A stretch of 64,000 bases of DNA from Pseudovibrio exalbescens DSM 16456 (lineage in GTDB: Bacteria; Pseudomonadota; Alphaproteobacteria; Rhizobiales; Stappiaceae), in assembly GCF_000422785.1 (NCBI RefSeq), contig NZ_AUGS01000001.1, positions 467,083 to 531,082 of the forward strand, in the 5' to 3' direction. This document shows, one piece after another, positions 9,185-18,413 of the stretch (within the stretch, counting starts at the first letter, position 1; every line of letters starts with the position of its first letter). The position numbers and the translations under genes are program-made. The notes below the pieces were generated by a model. The model saw nothing but the letters and a program-made list of their open reading frames with translations, searched no databases and was not told the origin of the DNA.

Positions 9185-10033
9185 ATGTCGCAGGTATCCG
9201 AAAATCCTGAGCGAGCATTGGCAATCCACGATCCGGTGTGGGCAGCCATTCGGCAGGAAGCCGAGGACATGGCCGCTTCCGAGCCGGCATTGGCCTCTTT
9301 TGTATATGAGACGATCCTGCATCACGGCTGTTTGGAAGAAGCTGTGGTTCATCGGTTGGCAGACCGCCTGGGTCATGTGGTGGTCTCGTCGTCGCTCATT
9401 CGGCAGACCTATCATGAGGCATTGGCCGATGATCTGACACTTGCAGAGATCTTTCGTGTCGATATCTCGGCGGTGTATGATCGCGATCCGGCGTGCTGCC
9501 GGTTTTTGGAGCCCCTTCTTTACTTCAAGGGATTTCATGCCTTGCAGACGCACCGTCTTGCACACTGGCTATGGCAACAAGGGCGCAAGGATTTTGCATT
9601 GTATCTGCAGAGCCGCAGTTCCGAAGTGTTCCAAGTAGATATTCACCCGGCGGTACCCATGGGGCGCGGCATTTTCCTTGACCATGGGACTGGCATCGTC
9701 ATTGGCGGTACGGCCGTAGTGGAGGATGATGTATCCATTCTCCAGGGCGTGACCTTGGGTGGTACGGGCAAGGAAACCGATGATCGGCATCCAAAGATAC
9801 GCCATGGTGTGCTGCTGGGCGCGGGTGCGAAAGTGCTTGGGAATATTGAAATCGGCCACTGTTCGCGGGTGGCATCCGGTTCAGTTGTGTTGAAACCGGT
9901 TGCTCCAAATACAACGGTTGCCGGCGTTCCTGCAAAAGCTGTGGGTGAAGCGGGATGTCCACAGCCGGCGCGTTTGATGGATCAAATGCTTGGTGAAGGT
10001 CAAGGCGATTCAGAGAAAAACAAACAAGGATAA
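9185..10033 (+). CDS. cysE: Serine O-acetyltransferase
   Basis: Transfers acetyl from acetyl-CoA to L-serine, the first step of cysteine synthesis (cytosol). The 282-residue protein has the helical SATase N-terminal domain, then left-handed beta-helix hexapeptide repeats with the diagnostic DIHPAVPMGRGIFLDHGTG, GVTLGGTGKE and GVPAKAVG. An AAAGGA ribosome site precedes the ATG. The cysteine-feedback region at the C-terminus is present but cannot be assessed for sensitivity. No cysK partner is adjacent. Confidence 0.95.
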   Translation: MSQVSENPERALAIHDPVWAAIRQEAEDMAASEPALASFVYETILHHGCLEEAVVHRLADRLGHVVVSSSLIRQTYHEALADDLTLAEIFRVDISAVYDRDPACCRFLEPLLYFKGFHALQTHRLAHWLWQQGRKDFALYLQSRSSEVFQVDIHPAVPMGRGIFLDHGTGIVIGGTAVVEDDVSILQGVTLGGTGKETDDRHPKIRHGVLLGAGAKVLGNIEIGHCSRVASGSVVLKPVAPNTTVAGVPAKAVGEAGCPQPARLMDQMLGEGQGDSEKNKQG

Positions 10034-10117
10034 TCGCCGTCTCGGGGGTTGGCAGCGCAGCTTATTTGTATAGGTTCGGGCCGAGACGCGAACAAATAAA
10101 ATTGAAGGAGATGGCCC

Positions 10118-10333
10118 TTGAAGCCTGATGAAATCCGCAAAGTGGAAGCTTATTTGCGCAAGGCTTTCAAATCGCCAGACCTGGTGGTCAAAGCACGTCC
10201 TCGCAAAGACGATTCCGCCGAGGTCTACATGGACGATGAGTTTCTTGGCATCATTTTCCGTGATGAGGAAGATGGTGAACTGAGCTGGAACTTCCAAATG
10301 GCGATTCTGGAAATCGACGTGGAAGACATGTAA
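10118..10333 (+). CDS. DUF3126 family protein
   Basis: Small acidic protein (71 residues) of a family found in alphaproteobacteria, with the conserved core VYMDDEFLGIIFRDEEDG and SWNFQMAILEID. Function unknown. The start is TTG, supported by GAAGGAG seven bases upstream; the ATG at 10111 between them is in another frame. The gene commonly lies beside cysE in rhizobia-like genomes, as here. A strong terminator follows. Confidence 0.85.
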   Translation: MKPDEIRKVEAYLRKAFKSPDLVVKARPRKDDSAEVYMDDEFLGIIFRDEEDGELSWNFQMAILEIDVEDM

Positions 10334-10356
10334 TCCGGTTTCGGACCAGCTTGTTT

Positions 10357-10380
10357 AGGGGCCCTTTGGCCCCTTTTTTA
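10357..10380 (+). terminator. Rho-independent terminator after DUF3126 gene
   Basis: GGGGCC, loop CTTT, GGCCCC, then a six-T run. Ends the cysE/DUF3126 stretch. Confidence 0.85.
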
Positions 10381-10611
10381 TATCTGACAGCCAATTGCAT
10401 GGGGCTGAAAGTTTGTTTCGGCGTTATTTGCCCAGCGGGCCTTTATGTGTCCCAAAATGGGACATTTGTGCTTTTCTGTTCGTGTAACATCTCACTCCGC
10501 CGCCTTTAAAAATCACCTATACCTGCGGTTTTGTGTAGTAGCGGCACAATTTTCTCTGGCATAGGCTTTGCTTAACTTTTCGTTAGGAGTTGGTCCTGGC
10601 TGGGAGTTGAG

Positions 10612-10929
10612 TTGGTGGTTCATGAATTATTTGTTGCGGCATTTCTTTGTGTTTCGGGTTTTGTAAGCGCTGGTATTCTCTCAAGTTTTTATCAGCTTGT
10701 TACCGGTGAGCCGCCGAAGTTCAGAGTGCCGTTTGATAATGCGCTGAAAGCGACACTCTCCATGATTTTTGTTTTGATGATTGGGCCGTTTTTGCTGATG
10801 CGAAGCGGTCTTCAACTGTATCGTGTTGAAGGACGACCTTTCGGCTGGTTGATGGCGTCTGCGGTGCTCTCTTGTTTATGGAGTGTGCAAACTGGCCTTT
10901 TCATCGTGTATGTGGCCCTTGTACTTTGA
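10612..10929 (+). CDS. Small integral membrane protein of unknown function
   Basis: Predicted 105-residue inner-membrane protein with three hydrophobic segments (about residues 5-30, 45-65 and 80-104) and a short polar loop rich in P, K and R between the first two. I do not recognise a characterised family. The start is TTG at 10612 or GTG at 10615, with GGGAG a few bases upstream. The gene stands alone between a terminator and the carbonic-anhydrase-like gene 45 bases downstream, with which it may be cotranscribed. Confidence 0.65.
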   Translation: MVVHELFVAAFLCVSGFVSAGILSSFYQLVTGEPPKFRVPFDNALKATLSMIFVLMIGPFLLMRSGLQLYRVEGRPFGWLMASAVLSCLWSVQTGLFIVYVALVL

Positions 10930-10974
10930 GCGCCATTAGGAAACCATGGTGCCGCTGTTATCCATGGAGGGGCT

Positions 10975-11508
10975 ATGACCGTTTATGCACTTGATGGCGT
11001 GAAGCCAACACTACCGTCTTCGAATGAGTTTTGGATTGCCCCGAGCGCAGAGGTAATCGGCCATGTTCGGTTGGACGAGGAAGCCAGCGTTTGGTTTGGC
11101 GCTGTTCTGCGGGGGGACAACGAACTTATTTATGTTGGTGCGCGCTCGAATATTCAGGATGGGGCTGTACTGCATACCGATCCCGGTTGCCCACTCACGA
11201 TCGGCACAGGGTGTACGATTGGCCATAAGGCAATTCTGCATGGCTGCACGATTGGTGACAATGCTCTGATCGGGATGGGGGCTACTGTGCTCAATGGCGC
11301 GCAGATTGGTAAAAACTGCATTATTGGCGCCAATGCCTTGGTACCTGAAGGCAAAGTTATTCCTGATGGTTCTCTCGTGGTTGGCATGCCTGGAAAGGTC
11401 GTGCGTGAGTTGAGCGCCGCCCAACAGGAAAGACTTCAGTTGTCAGCGGATGTTTATGTCGCGAACTGGCGTCGCTTCAAGGCAGGCTTGTCCATTATTG
11501 AGGAATGA
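10975..11508 (+). CDS. Gamma carbonic anhydrase family protein
   Basis: Left-handed beta-helix protein of 177 residues in the gamma-CA / YrdA / PaaY group. The hexapeptide repeats include the conserved RGD start (VLRGDNELI), [23 protein letters not shown] and [12 protein letters not shown]; the three histidines (LHT, GHK, LHG) match the zinc ligands. Members form trimers; many are annotated carbonic anhydrases, but activity varies and some are thioesterases or act in metal homeostasis. The 13-bp terminator hairpin just downstream is shared with the convergent peptidase gene. Confidence 0.9.
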   Translation: MTVYALDGVKPTLPSSNEFWIAPSAEVIGHVRLDEEASVWFGAVLRGDNELIYVGARSNIQDGAVLHTDPGCPLTIGTGCTIGHKAILHGCTIGDNALIGMGATVLNGAQIGKNCIIGANALVPEGKVIPDGSLVVGMPGKVVRELSAAQQERLQLSADVYVANWRRFKAGLSIIEE

Positions 11509-11522
11509 AGACTTGAAGAAAT

Positions 11523-11560
11523 GACAAGGGGCCCCAGGGCAAGGGGCCCCTTGTCGTTTT
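11523..11560. terminator. Perfect 13-bp stem terminator, bidirectional
   Basis: GACAAGGGGCCCC pairs perfectly with GGGGCCCCTTGTC across a seven-base loop, followed by GTTTT. It lies between convergent genes. Confidence 0.8.
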
Positions 11561-11576
11561 GGTAGAGGCTTGGGAC

Positions 11577-12197
11577 TTAGTTCTTGATAGAGGCGACCGT
11601 GGTTACCCGGCGGTCAGAGATCGCGGCCCATTTGGCTGGATCGCGACTGGATTGGCGCTTAATGAAGCGATACGGTGTAGAATACCAAGGCAGAATGGCA
11701 TTCATCTGATTGTCCAAAATCAAATCGCCCTGATTGGTTCTAACGCTGAGAACCGCATGTCCTTGGTTGTTGGTGTCTTTCACGACCGTGATCAAAAGCG
11801 CGCTTTTGGGCCAGCCAGCTTCGATCAGCAGGCGGCGTTTTTCCAAAACGTATTCTTCACAATCACCATATCCGGCTGTCGGGTAGGTCCAAAACTCCGA
11901 TACACCAAACTGATCTTCGTCCGGCAAGGGCTTGATCGTGGTATTGATGGTCTTGTTGATGTCGAGCAGTTCTTGCCAGCGCGGTCCGTCCAATTTGACA
12001 ACGACAGGTAGCGTATGGGTACCAACGCACTCCTGAGGCCATAATGTGCAAAACTCAAGGTGCCCCGCGGGCGCCGTTGCTTCACCCAGAACAGGCATGA
12101 AACGGCCAAGCGGAGTCTCAGCAAGGGTGGTTGATGCTCCTGAAAAGAGCAGAGCCAAACCAATTCCAAATGCTGAGAGTGTTTTTGAAAGCACCAT
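11577..12197 (-). CDS. Transglutaminase-like cysteine peptidase (BTLCP family)
   Basis: Exported protein of 206 residues with a Sec signal peptide (hydrophobic run, then a cleavage-like AETPL near residue 26). The catalytic triad of the bacterial transglutaminase-like cysteine proteinase family is visible: C113 in GYGDCEEY, H147 in NQGHAVL and D162 in LDNQ. LapG, in the same family, cleaves adhesins in the periplasm under c-di-GMP control, but no LapD or adhesin gene is adjacent, so that role is not shown. A PilZ gene lies on the same strand upstream. Confidence 0.85.
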   Translation of the reverse strand: MVLSKTLSAFGIGLALLFSGASTTLAETPLGRFMPVLGEATAPAGHLEFCTLWPQECVGTHTLPVVVKLDGPRWQELLDINKTINTTIKPLPDEDQFGVSEFWTYPTAGYGDCEEYVLEKRRLLIEAGWPKSALLITVVKDTNNQGHAVLSVRTNQGDLILDNQMNAILPWYSTPYRFIKRQSSRDPAKWAAISDRRVTTVASIKN

Positions 12198-12562
12198 CTT
12201 GCTGCACGAGCTCCGTTGAACATGAAGCTACAGTGCCGCCCCCGGTTTTATAGGGGTTAAACCGGTCGAAGCGAGATTGAGTCAAATACGACTAAAAACA
12301 GATTTTAATTTAAGTCAAATTAGATTTGAATTTTATTCAAATAAAGTTCAAATTGTAATTATTATAAGATGTTGTTTTGATTTATTATTTTTGATCCGGT
12401 TGTCTCTCTAAAGTAATCATTAGCGTTAATATCCAATCAATGGGCCATAGGGAAAGAGTTAACCTTGCTGACAACTTTCGTAGCTCTTGAAATTCCTGAG
12501 GCGGAAAGAGGGGAACGGAAAGCTTGTTCTATAGCTTTAAAGGGTGGTGAGCGGGCTGAGGG
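12198..12562. other. AT-rich intergenic region with repeated TCAAAT hexamers
   Basis: No gene supported. Bases 12282-12353 hold five copies of TCAAAT or its complement ATTTGA (12282, 12315, 12324 inverted, 12337, 12348) in very AT-rich DNA upstream of the BTLCP peptidase gene. This is a likely promoter or nucleoid-protein binding region. Confidence 0.5.
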
Positions 12563-13198
12563 TCAGAAGGAATCCGGGGCGATGTGTCGTTCGAGAAGCT
12601 GCTGGTTCTGGATTGAGGCAAATTCGACCGCAATGCCGTCTTCCATATGGCGCACCACGCGGGCGCGCATCTTACCCAGTGAAATCTCCATGCCGATGGC
12701 AGGGCGCACTTCGGTTTTCAAGGCTGCCCCGGACAAGGAAACATCGATGATCCGACAGTCGTAACTGCGGTTGTCTGGCAGAACGATTCTGGTGATAGGG
12801 TTTTTCGGAATGAAGCGCTCGTGTCGGCGGTCTTCCGGCAGGTTGAGGGCGTCTCGATTTGCCAACCACGTCAGCACATTTGCAAGCTTGTCTCGCTTGC
12901 GCGGGGTTGCATTGAGTTCAACAGCAAAACCGCCGTCGATATGGCGGGAGATCCGCCCTTCGATGCGGCCGATATGATCGAGGTAGGCGATAACTCGTTC
13001 GCCAACCTTGCCAGCCACCGGGGCGATGATCGCCGCACCGCCGGGTGACATGTTGGTCACCTGACACGGATACTCGCGCCGATCTTCCAGCATGAAGCGC
13101 CCGAGGATATCGACATCGACGCGTGAGAACCGTCGTTGCTCCGAATTCTGCGCGATGATCTTACTCAGTATCTGAGATGTCGACTTACCCGACCTCAT
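12563..13198 (-). CDS. Double PilZ-domain protein
   Basis: Cytosolic protein of 211 residues made of two PilZ domains. The first begins RRFSRVDV with an NMSPGG motif; the second begins RRHERF with DVSLSG. These are the R-x3-R and (D/N)-x-S-x2-G elements that bind cyclic di-GMP, and both copies appear intact. The likely role is a c-di-GMP receptor; the output partner is unknown. A PAS-domain gene follows on the same strand side, and the BTLCP peptidase lies downstream. Confidence 0.87.
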   Translation of the reverse strand: MRSGKSTSQILSKIIAQNSEQRRFSRVDVDILGRFMLEDRREYPCQVTNMSPGGAAIIAPVAGKVGERVIAYLDHIGRIEGRISRHIDGGFAVELNATPRKRDKLANVLTWLANRDALNLPEDRRHERFIPKNPITRIVLPDNRSYDCRIIDVSLSGAALKTEVRPAIGMEISLGKMRARVVRHMEDGIAVEFASIQNQQLLERHIAPDSF

Positions 13199-13316
13199 TT
13201 GAGCCCCTGATTTCCAACGTTAGCCATCGGCCACCCGACCTTAACTTAATGGAAACCTAATCCGCTACGGTTAACAGTTTATAATTACCCACTGTATTTC
13301 CGAGGGCTTTATGCAC

Positions 13317-14012
13317 TTATCCGTGGTGTTTGCCTCCATCAATCACACGAAGGTGCTTCACGCGACGGGCGCTGGCAATTGCGCCAGCCATGGCGGCGTC
13401 GGCAGCCGGACGGTCGCGTTGTGGTGTGGTGTCGATTGTGACGCCCGGTTTCTTCTGGGAGCGGCGGATCGATTTGAAGTGGTGGACTTCCACCGGTGTT
13501 TCCTGAATGTCCAAATCGTCATCGGGCCACATCAATCGCAGCGACGTCACGCGCTGGCTGCAAATCGGAGTGGAGCCAAGCCACATGGGGCGTTGCATGG
13601 GAACCGCGCAGCCGAGGAGGCGGGTACACCCTTCGCCGCGAACATGAACCGGCAGTAACAGCATTTCCATGTCCAGCGTATGGCCCTTTGAACTTTCGCA
13701 CCGAATGCCTATGACTGCGGCCGCGTTTTCCGTTGTAATGGTGGAAAGCAGTGCTGAGATTGCTTCGCGGTCCTTGTCAGACCATCCAATCAGGAAGTCT
13801 CGCCCCTTCAGTTCTTTACAATAGGCTGAACAAAGTCGTGTTCCTGCCAGGCGGAACTTGTAGGAGAGTGGATGTTTGACTTCCAGAATAAACGTATCGC
13901 CAAGAACGGATTTGATTGATGCTGGATGAATGTCACCTCGATCCGGTGCCGCTCGAGGGCCGCGGATATCGTCCCAGTATTGGTAGAGCGTTCGTGTGGC
14001 ACCATGTTTCAT
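13317..14012 (-). CDS. PAS-domain protein (PAS_5 type)
   Basis: Protein of 231 residues whose N-terminal 150 residues fit the alphaproteobacterial PAS_5 family: LYQYWDDIRGPRAAPDRGDI, then FRLAGTRLCSAYCKELKGRD and a PVHVRGEG strand. No output domain is visible; the C-terminal part is polar and basic. ATG at 14012 has GAGGGG ten bases upstream and is preferred over TTG at 14030. Its neighbour is the double PilZ gene, so a signalling link is plausible but not shown. Confidence 0.8.
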   Translation of the reverse strand: MKHGATRTLYQYWDDIRGPRAAPDRGDIHPASIKSVLGDTFILEVKHPLSYKFRLAGTRLCSAYCKELKGRDFLIGWSDKDREAISALLSTITTENAAAVIGIRCESSKGHTLDMEMLLLPVHVRGEGCTRLLGCAVPMQRPMWLGSTPICSQRVTSLRLMWPDDDLDIQETPVEVHHFKSIRRSQKKPGVTIDTTPQRDRPAADAAMAGAIASARRVKHLRVIDGGKHHG

Positions 14013-14447
14013 TGAACTCGTTCCCCTCAAATTGATTCTTTAAAAATCTCGCTGCCGGTTCGAAGTGTCCTGTTTATGGACAAAATTAACTATCCATCTG
14101 ACTTCACCACTTACTAAGCAGGGGGTGTGCCAACTCGCAGGATTTTACTGCTTTTTCAGCGAGTTGCTGGGAGGTGAAATGCGCATGTTGTCTGTTCTCG
14201 ATGGTTCAGCCCACGGTGTTTTGGGGTGCCGGTTGTTAACTTTTGGCAAGGTGTCATAAGCTGAGGTTCGTATTCAGGCGCACAAATCCACGATTTGACT
14301 GCGTCTGTTTCATGGATGCCTCAAAGAAGGGGTGGAACAGATCCGAAGTCCTCAGCAAACGCGGACACTGGCGCTGCTGGAAAAATTTGTGCTTGTACTC
14401 GTAGGCCGTATCGCCTACCTCCCAAAGACACACAGGAGAAATGGATC
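14013..14447. other. Divergent intergenic region, PAS gene and rhomboid gene
   Basis: No gene supported. It contains the start regions of both flanking genes. An in-frame upstream extension of the rhomboid gene to 14295 lacks a ribosome site and family similarity. Confidence 0.4.
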
Positions 14448-15218
14448 ATGGACAACCCCGATTTGTCTCAGGATGGCACAGAGCCGCCCAAGGCTGAGCC
14501 GGTTTTCAACCTGCCCAATCTGATTGTGATCCTCGGGGCGGTGCTGATCGGCATTCATAGTGTGCGTTCATGGGTGCTCCCGCCTGAGACTGATCTAATG
14601 ACGCTGTTCATGTTTGCGTTCTGGCCGGTGCGCTATCTGCCGGAGGTTGCGGCCAGCGGCCAGTGGCCCGGCGGTTTCTTCAGTGGCATCTGGAGCTTCG
14701 CCAGCTATGCCTTCCTTCACGGCAGTTTTACTCATGTCTTGTTTAATGTGCTCTGGATGTCGATTTTCGGCACCGCGCTTGCGCGCCGGTTTGGCACCTC
14801 ACGATTTTTGCTGTTTTCCTTGCTGACTGCCATTGCGGGCGCTGGTGCCCATCTTGTGTCGCATTGGGGGGATCAAGTGCCTGTGGTCGGTGCTTCTGCT
14901 GCGATTTCGGCACATATGGCGGGTGCGATCCGTTTTGTTTTTGATTTCGGCGGCCCTCTGGGAGTGGTAAGAGCGCCCGACAGCATTGCGTATCGACTGC
15001 CTGCCCGTCCCTTCAAGGAAGCACTGTCAAACCCGCAGGTGTTTGGCTTTATCGTCGCCTGGTTTGGCATCAATCTGTTGTTTGGGCTGTGGTCGACGCC
15101 GCTTGCGGGTGAGGGGGCGTCCATTGCATGGGAAGCGCATGTCGGCGGCTTTATTGCCGGTTTGTTGCTGTTCCCCGTGTTCGACCCTGTCCCTCGGCGG
15201 CCGAATATCCTCACCTGA
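14448..15218 (+). CDS. Rhomboid family intramembrane serine protease
   Basis: Polytopic membrane protein of 256 residues. The catalytic serine is S150 in GASAAISAHM, the partner histidine H231 in WEAHVGGFIAG, and the HGSFTHVLFNVLW segment (residues 91-103) supplies the conserved H-x3-N of the family. The ATG at 14448 follows AGGAGAA. It cleaves membrane-spanning substrates within the bilayer; the substrate is unknown. The CBS gene lies 132 bases downstream in the same direction. Confidence 0.9.
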   Translation: MDNPDLSQDGTEPPKAEPVFNLPNLIVILGAVLIGIHSVRSWVLPPETDLMTLFMFAFWPVRYLPEVAASGQWPGGFFSGIWSFASYAFLHGSFTHVLFNVLWMSIFGTALARRFGTSRFLLFSLLTAIAGAGAHLVSHWGDQVPVVGASAAISAHMAGAIRFVFDFGGPLGVVRAPDSIAYRLPARPFKEALSNPQVFGFIVAWFGINLLFGLWSTPLAGEGASIAWEAHVGGFIAGLLLFPVFDPVPRRPNILT

Positions 15219-15350
15219 TTTCCCTTGGTTTTCGCAGGTTCGCTTGTTGGGGGCTATGCAAGGGGAGCGCTTTTTGCCTAAGATGCCGCTAGGTAAATAT
15301 CGCGGCATGCCGGTGTTACCGCGCAGATTATGGCAAAGAGGAGGGATACC

Positions 15351-15782
15351 ATGACAGTCGCTGCTATCCTCAACAGCAAGGGGCGCGAAGTCTTCACGGA
15401 GACGACCGACAAAACCCTCGGCGAAATTGCCGCCGTTCTTGGCGGTCGGCGGATCGGGGCGATTGTGCTTTGCGATGAACCCGGTGTGATCTGCGGTATC
15501 ATTTCAGAGCGCGATATTGTGGGAGCCATAGCGCTGAATGGCCCGGATGTGCTGAGCCAGCCAGTGAAAGACTACATGACTGCTGATGTTATTACATGCA
15601 GTGAGCATGATACCATCAACGCCGTCATGGAGCAGATGACAACGCGTCGCTTCCGGCATATGCCCGTTCAAAGCGATGGGAAAATGGTTGGTCTGGTTTC
15701 CATTGGTGACGTGGTCAAGTACCGCATTGCCGAGGTTGAGCGCGAAGCGGAGCAACTGCGTAGCTACATCCACACCGCGTGA
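15351..15782 (+). CDS. CBS-domain protein
   Basis: Protein of 143 residues consisting of one Bateman module: two CBS repeats, the first ending GIISERDIVGA and the second GLVSIGDVVKYRI. Such stand-alone modules bind adenine nucleotides and act as regulators. ATG at 15351 has a GAGGAGGG ribosome site; an extension to 15330 does not. The C-terminus overlaps no other gene; the convergent patatin gene ends 74 bases on, across an 8-bp hairpin (CGGCACGC / GCGTGCCG, 15835-15856). Confidence 0.9.
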   Translation: MTVAAILNSKGREVFTETTDKTLGEIAAVLGGRRIGAIVLCDEPGVICGIISERDIVGAIALNGPDVLSQPVKDYMTADVITCSEHDTINAVMEQMTTRRFRHMPVQSDGKMVGLVSIGDVVKYRIAEVEREAEQLRSYIHTA

Positions 15783-15856
15783 CCCTGTTTGGATGCGAAA
15801 TCCTCAACTGCAAGTCTCTTGTATCGGGGGCGGGCGGCACGCCTGGTTGCGTGCCG

Positions 15857-16921
15857 TCAGATAAGGCGTTTTGGATTGTGGGCCAAACACGCTTGAGTGT
15901 CTTCAATTGCCTTCAATCCGGCGTCGTAGCCGATTTTGATCGCGTCATCAGCCCGGTGGAAATCAAAGAGGCCCAAGTGTCCAAGACGCAGGCTCATGAT
16001 GACATCCGGTGGGTCGCCAGCAAGACGTGACCGTCCGATGCGATCCTGGATAATGTTGTAGCTATCCATCATTACCCCTGAAATGCCGGGTAACCCATTG
16101 GAGCGCCCCCCCATGAACTGCCGACGCAAAATGCGGCTTGCCGTAGAGCCCATTGCCTGTTTCATGTCGTGTTCTACCTCCGGCAACATGTCTGGTGGGG
16201 CAGGTGGCAGATCATGAACGACCGTTGAGCCGCGGCCAAAGGTGTCGGAATTGAGATTGACCGCAACGACGACTCGTGCACCCAAGGCACGGCATACAGA
16301 GACAGGGATAGGGTTCACCAAAGCCCCGTCGACCAACCACCGGCCTCCCAGAGGAACTGGTTCGAAAACGCCAGGAAGAGCATAAGAGCAGCGCAGTGCA
16401 TGGGACAGGCTGCCTGATTTGATCCAGATTTCGTGTCCTGTGCCAAGTTCCGTCGCCACTGCTGCGAACGGACCTGACAAGTCCTCGATCCTGAGATCAC
16501 CAACATGGGATTCGAGGCGGTTACGGAGGCGCTGGCCGCCGATCAGGCCGGATCCTCTTATGGAAATATCCATGAGCCCGAATACCCGTCGACGGGTCAA
16601 TGACCTGGCGAAGTCCTCAAGCTCATCCAGTTTGCCCGCCAGATAGCATCCGCCGACGACTGCGCCAATGGAGGTGCCGCAGATGAGATCGGGGCGGATG
16701 CCGTTTTCGAGAAACGCCCTGAGAACTCCGATATGAGCCCAACCACGAGCTGCGCCGCCGCCAAGGGCCAAGCCCAAAGTGGGGCGCTCAGGACGCTCAA
16801 GGCCGCTGGCCTCTCGTTCGTCCTCGTCTTCCACCGGTTGCTCTGCTACCGGATCTGGTTGTCCGTGGTGGTCTGAGTGTTCAGGTTTTTTGGATGACCA
16901 TCGTGGGAAGCTAGCCAACAC
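15857..16921 (-). CDS. Patatin-like phospholipase family protein (RssA type)
   Basis: Predicted serine lipid acyl hydrolase of 354 residues. The oxyanion motif is GGGAARG (54-60), the nucleophile elbow is GTSIG with S84, and the catalytic aspartate lies in LVDGALVNP. A charged, low-complexity N-terminal 45 residues (E/D/P-rich) precedes the domain, which is unusual but common in this clade. Substrate unknown. It lies 92 bases downstream of hisI on the same strand. Confidence 0.88.
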   Translation of the reverse strand: MLASFPRWSSKKPEHSDHHGQPDPVAEQPVEDEDEREASGLERPERPTLGLALGGGAARGWAHIGVLRAFLENGIRPDLICGTSIGAVVGGCYLAGKLDELEDFARSLTRRRVFGLMDISIRGSGLIGGQRLRNRLESHVGDLRIEDLSGPFAAVATELGTGHEIWIKSGSLSHALRCSYALPGVFEPVPLGGRWLVDGALVNPIPVSVCRALGARVVVAVNLNSDTFGRGSTVVHDLPPAPPDMLPEVEHDMKQAMGSTASRILRRQFMGGRSNGLPGISGVMMDSYNIIQDRIGRSRLAGDPPDVIMSLRLGHLGLFDFHRADDAIKIGYDAGLKAIEDTQACLAHNPKRLI

Positions 16922-17013
16922 CTAAGTTCTCCAAGTTTGATGATGAGAGTGGTGAGATGCTTCTTGTTTTGGTTTGTCTCGTGAATGGATGGCGCTCTCA
17001 AGCGCCTTCCATA

Positions 17014-17481
17014 CTATTTGGAAGAGTAGACTTCAGCAGGATCATAGACCCTTTCGGTCTCAGCGAAAACCAGATGCGGTTGCCCATTTTGATCGGTTTC
17101 GACACGCCTGTAAAAGCAGGAGCGGTATCCAACGTGGCAGGTCGCGCCGTTGCCAGCGACGCGAACGCGGAGCCAAATGGCATCCTGATCGCAGTCAGTG
17201 CGGATTTCAACCACTTCCTGAACCTGGCCTGAGGTGGCCCCTTTTTTCCAGTATTCCTGACGTGATCGGCTCCAATACCATGCGTGACCGGTTTCAATAG
17301 TGCGTTGCAGGGCTGTTTCATTCATGAACCCCACCATCAACAACTCGCCACTGTCAAAATGGGTGACGACCGCCGGAATGAGGCCATGCTCATCAAACTT
17401 GGGGGCAAGCACGGTGCCGTGCTCCATGGTTTTCTTGTCGAGGGCGGACGCAAAAGGCGTCATACCTTGGCCGGTCGTCAT
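17014..17481 (-). CDS. hisI: Phosphoribosyl-AMP cyclohydrolase
   Basis: Third step of histidine synthesis: hydrolysis of the purine ring of PR-AMP. The 155-residue protein is the mono-functional form (no HisE domain). Zinc and catalytic residues are visible in [19 protein letters not shown] and [12 protein letters not shown]. The gene lies 34 bases after folE on the same strand. The folE-hisI pair is a familiar arrangement in Hyphomicrobiales and is separate from other his genes, none of which is in the window. Confidence 0.95.
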   Translation of the reverse strand: MTTGQGMTPFASALDKKTMEHGTVLAPKFDEHGLIPAVVTHFDSGELLMVGFMNETALQRTIETGHAWYWSRSRQEYWKKGATSGQVQEVVEIRTDCDQDAIWLRVRVAGNGATCHVGYRSCFYRRVETDQNGQPHLVFAETERVYDPAEVYSSK

Positions 17482-17515
17482 CTATTCAGGCTTTCACGTG
17501 TAATGCTGGGAGTTT

Positions 17516-18145
17516 TCAAGATGTGGTGCGGATGAGTGTCATGAACCGGGCCTGTTCAGCCGGATCTTCCTTGAAGATGCCGGTAAACTGGTTCGTTATC
17601 GTGCTCACGCCCGCTTTTTGAATGCCGCGCATCGCCATGCACTGGTGTTCCGCTTCGAGCATGACAGCGATGCCGCGCGGCGCCAGATAAGTGTCTATGG
17701 CACCAATGATTTCCGCAGTGAGATTTTCTTGAGTCTGCAGTCGGCGCGCATAAATCTCGACCACGCGGGCCAGTTTGGACAGGCCAATCACCTTGTTCGA
17801 AGGGTAGTACGCAATGTGCGCTTTCCCTTTGAAAGGCAAAACGTGGTGTTCGCAGAACGAATAGAAGTCGATATCACGCAGCAGCACGATGTCGTTGTAG
17901 CCGCCGACTTCTTCAAATGTGCGTTCAAGATGCTCGCGCGGGTCTTCGCGATAACCGGCAAACAAGTCCTCAAATGCCTTGACCATGCGTTTTGGTGTTT
18001 CCACCAGGCCTTCGCGCTCCGGATTGTCGCCTGCCCATTCCAGCAGCACGCGTGCGGCGGCTTCTGCTTCTTCACGGGAAGGGCGGGACGCAGCGCGCCG
18101 CTCATCCGAGGTTTCTTGTGCAACCGTTCTTAGCACAGCATCCAT
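17516..18145 (-). CDS. folE: GTP cyclohydrolase I (type IA)
   Basis: Converts GTP to dihydroneopterin triphosphate, the first step of folate (and pterin) synthesis; cytosolic homodecamer. The 209-residue protein has the FolE signatures [12 protein letters not shown] (zinc Cys and His), [10 protein letters not shown] and [12 protein letters not shown] (third zinc ligand). The C-terminal FTGIF-type tail is present. First gene of a folE-hisI transcription unit, divergent from the IscU-like gene. Confidence 0.95.
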   Translation of the reverse strand: MDAVLRTVAQETSDERRAASRPSREEAEAAARVLLEWAGDNPEREGLVETPKRMVKAFEDLFAGYREDPREHLERTFEEVGGYNDIVLLRDIDFYSFCEHHVLPFKGKAHIAYYPSNKVIGLSKLARVVEIYARRLQTQENLTAEIIGAIDTYLAPRGIAVMLEAEHQCMAMRGIQKAGVSTITNQFTGIFKEDPAEQARFMTLIRTTS

Positions 18146-18413
18146 ATGTGTTCTCCAACTCTAAAGGCGAACCTACCCTGTTTCCGAGGGTCACTGTCCT
18201 CAAATCATCGGGTTACACTGCGTCATCATGCAACCCTCAATTCTTACGTTCCACGCTGCTGCTAGGATTAGTGCGTTGTGATTTTAATGTGCCAGTTCAT
18301 GATCTGCTCAGGCAGACACGGACGCGGAGTTGACACTAAAATTACTCGGCATTGGCCCTTATATAGGTTAGTTATCTGATAGATGAAAGTGGCAGCGCCA
18401 ACAAGGGGCCGTT

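Noticed and set aside
12465..12764. Plus-strand frame overlapping the double PilZ gene
   Set aside because: It lies mostly antisense to a clear PilZ domain and has no ribosome site.
18330..18365. TTGACA and TATATA before the IscU-like gene
   Set aside because: The spacer is 24 bases, too long for a sigma-70-type promoter.
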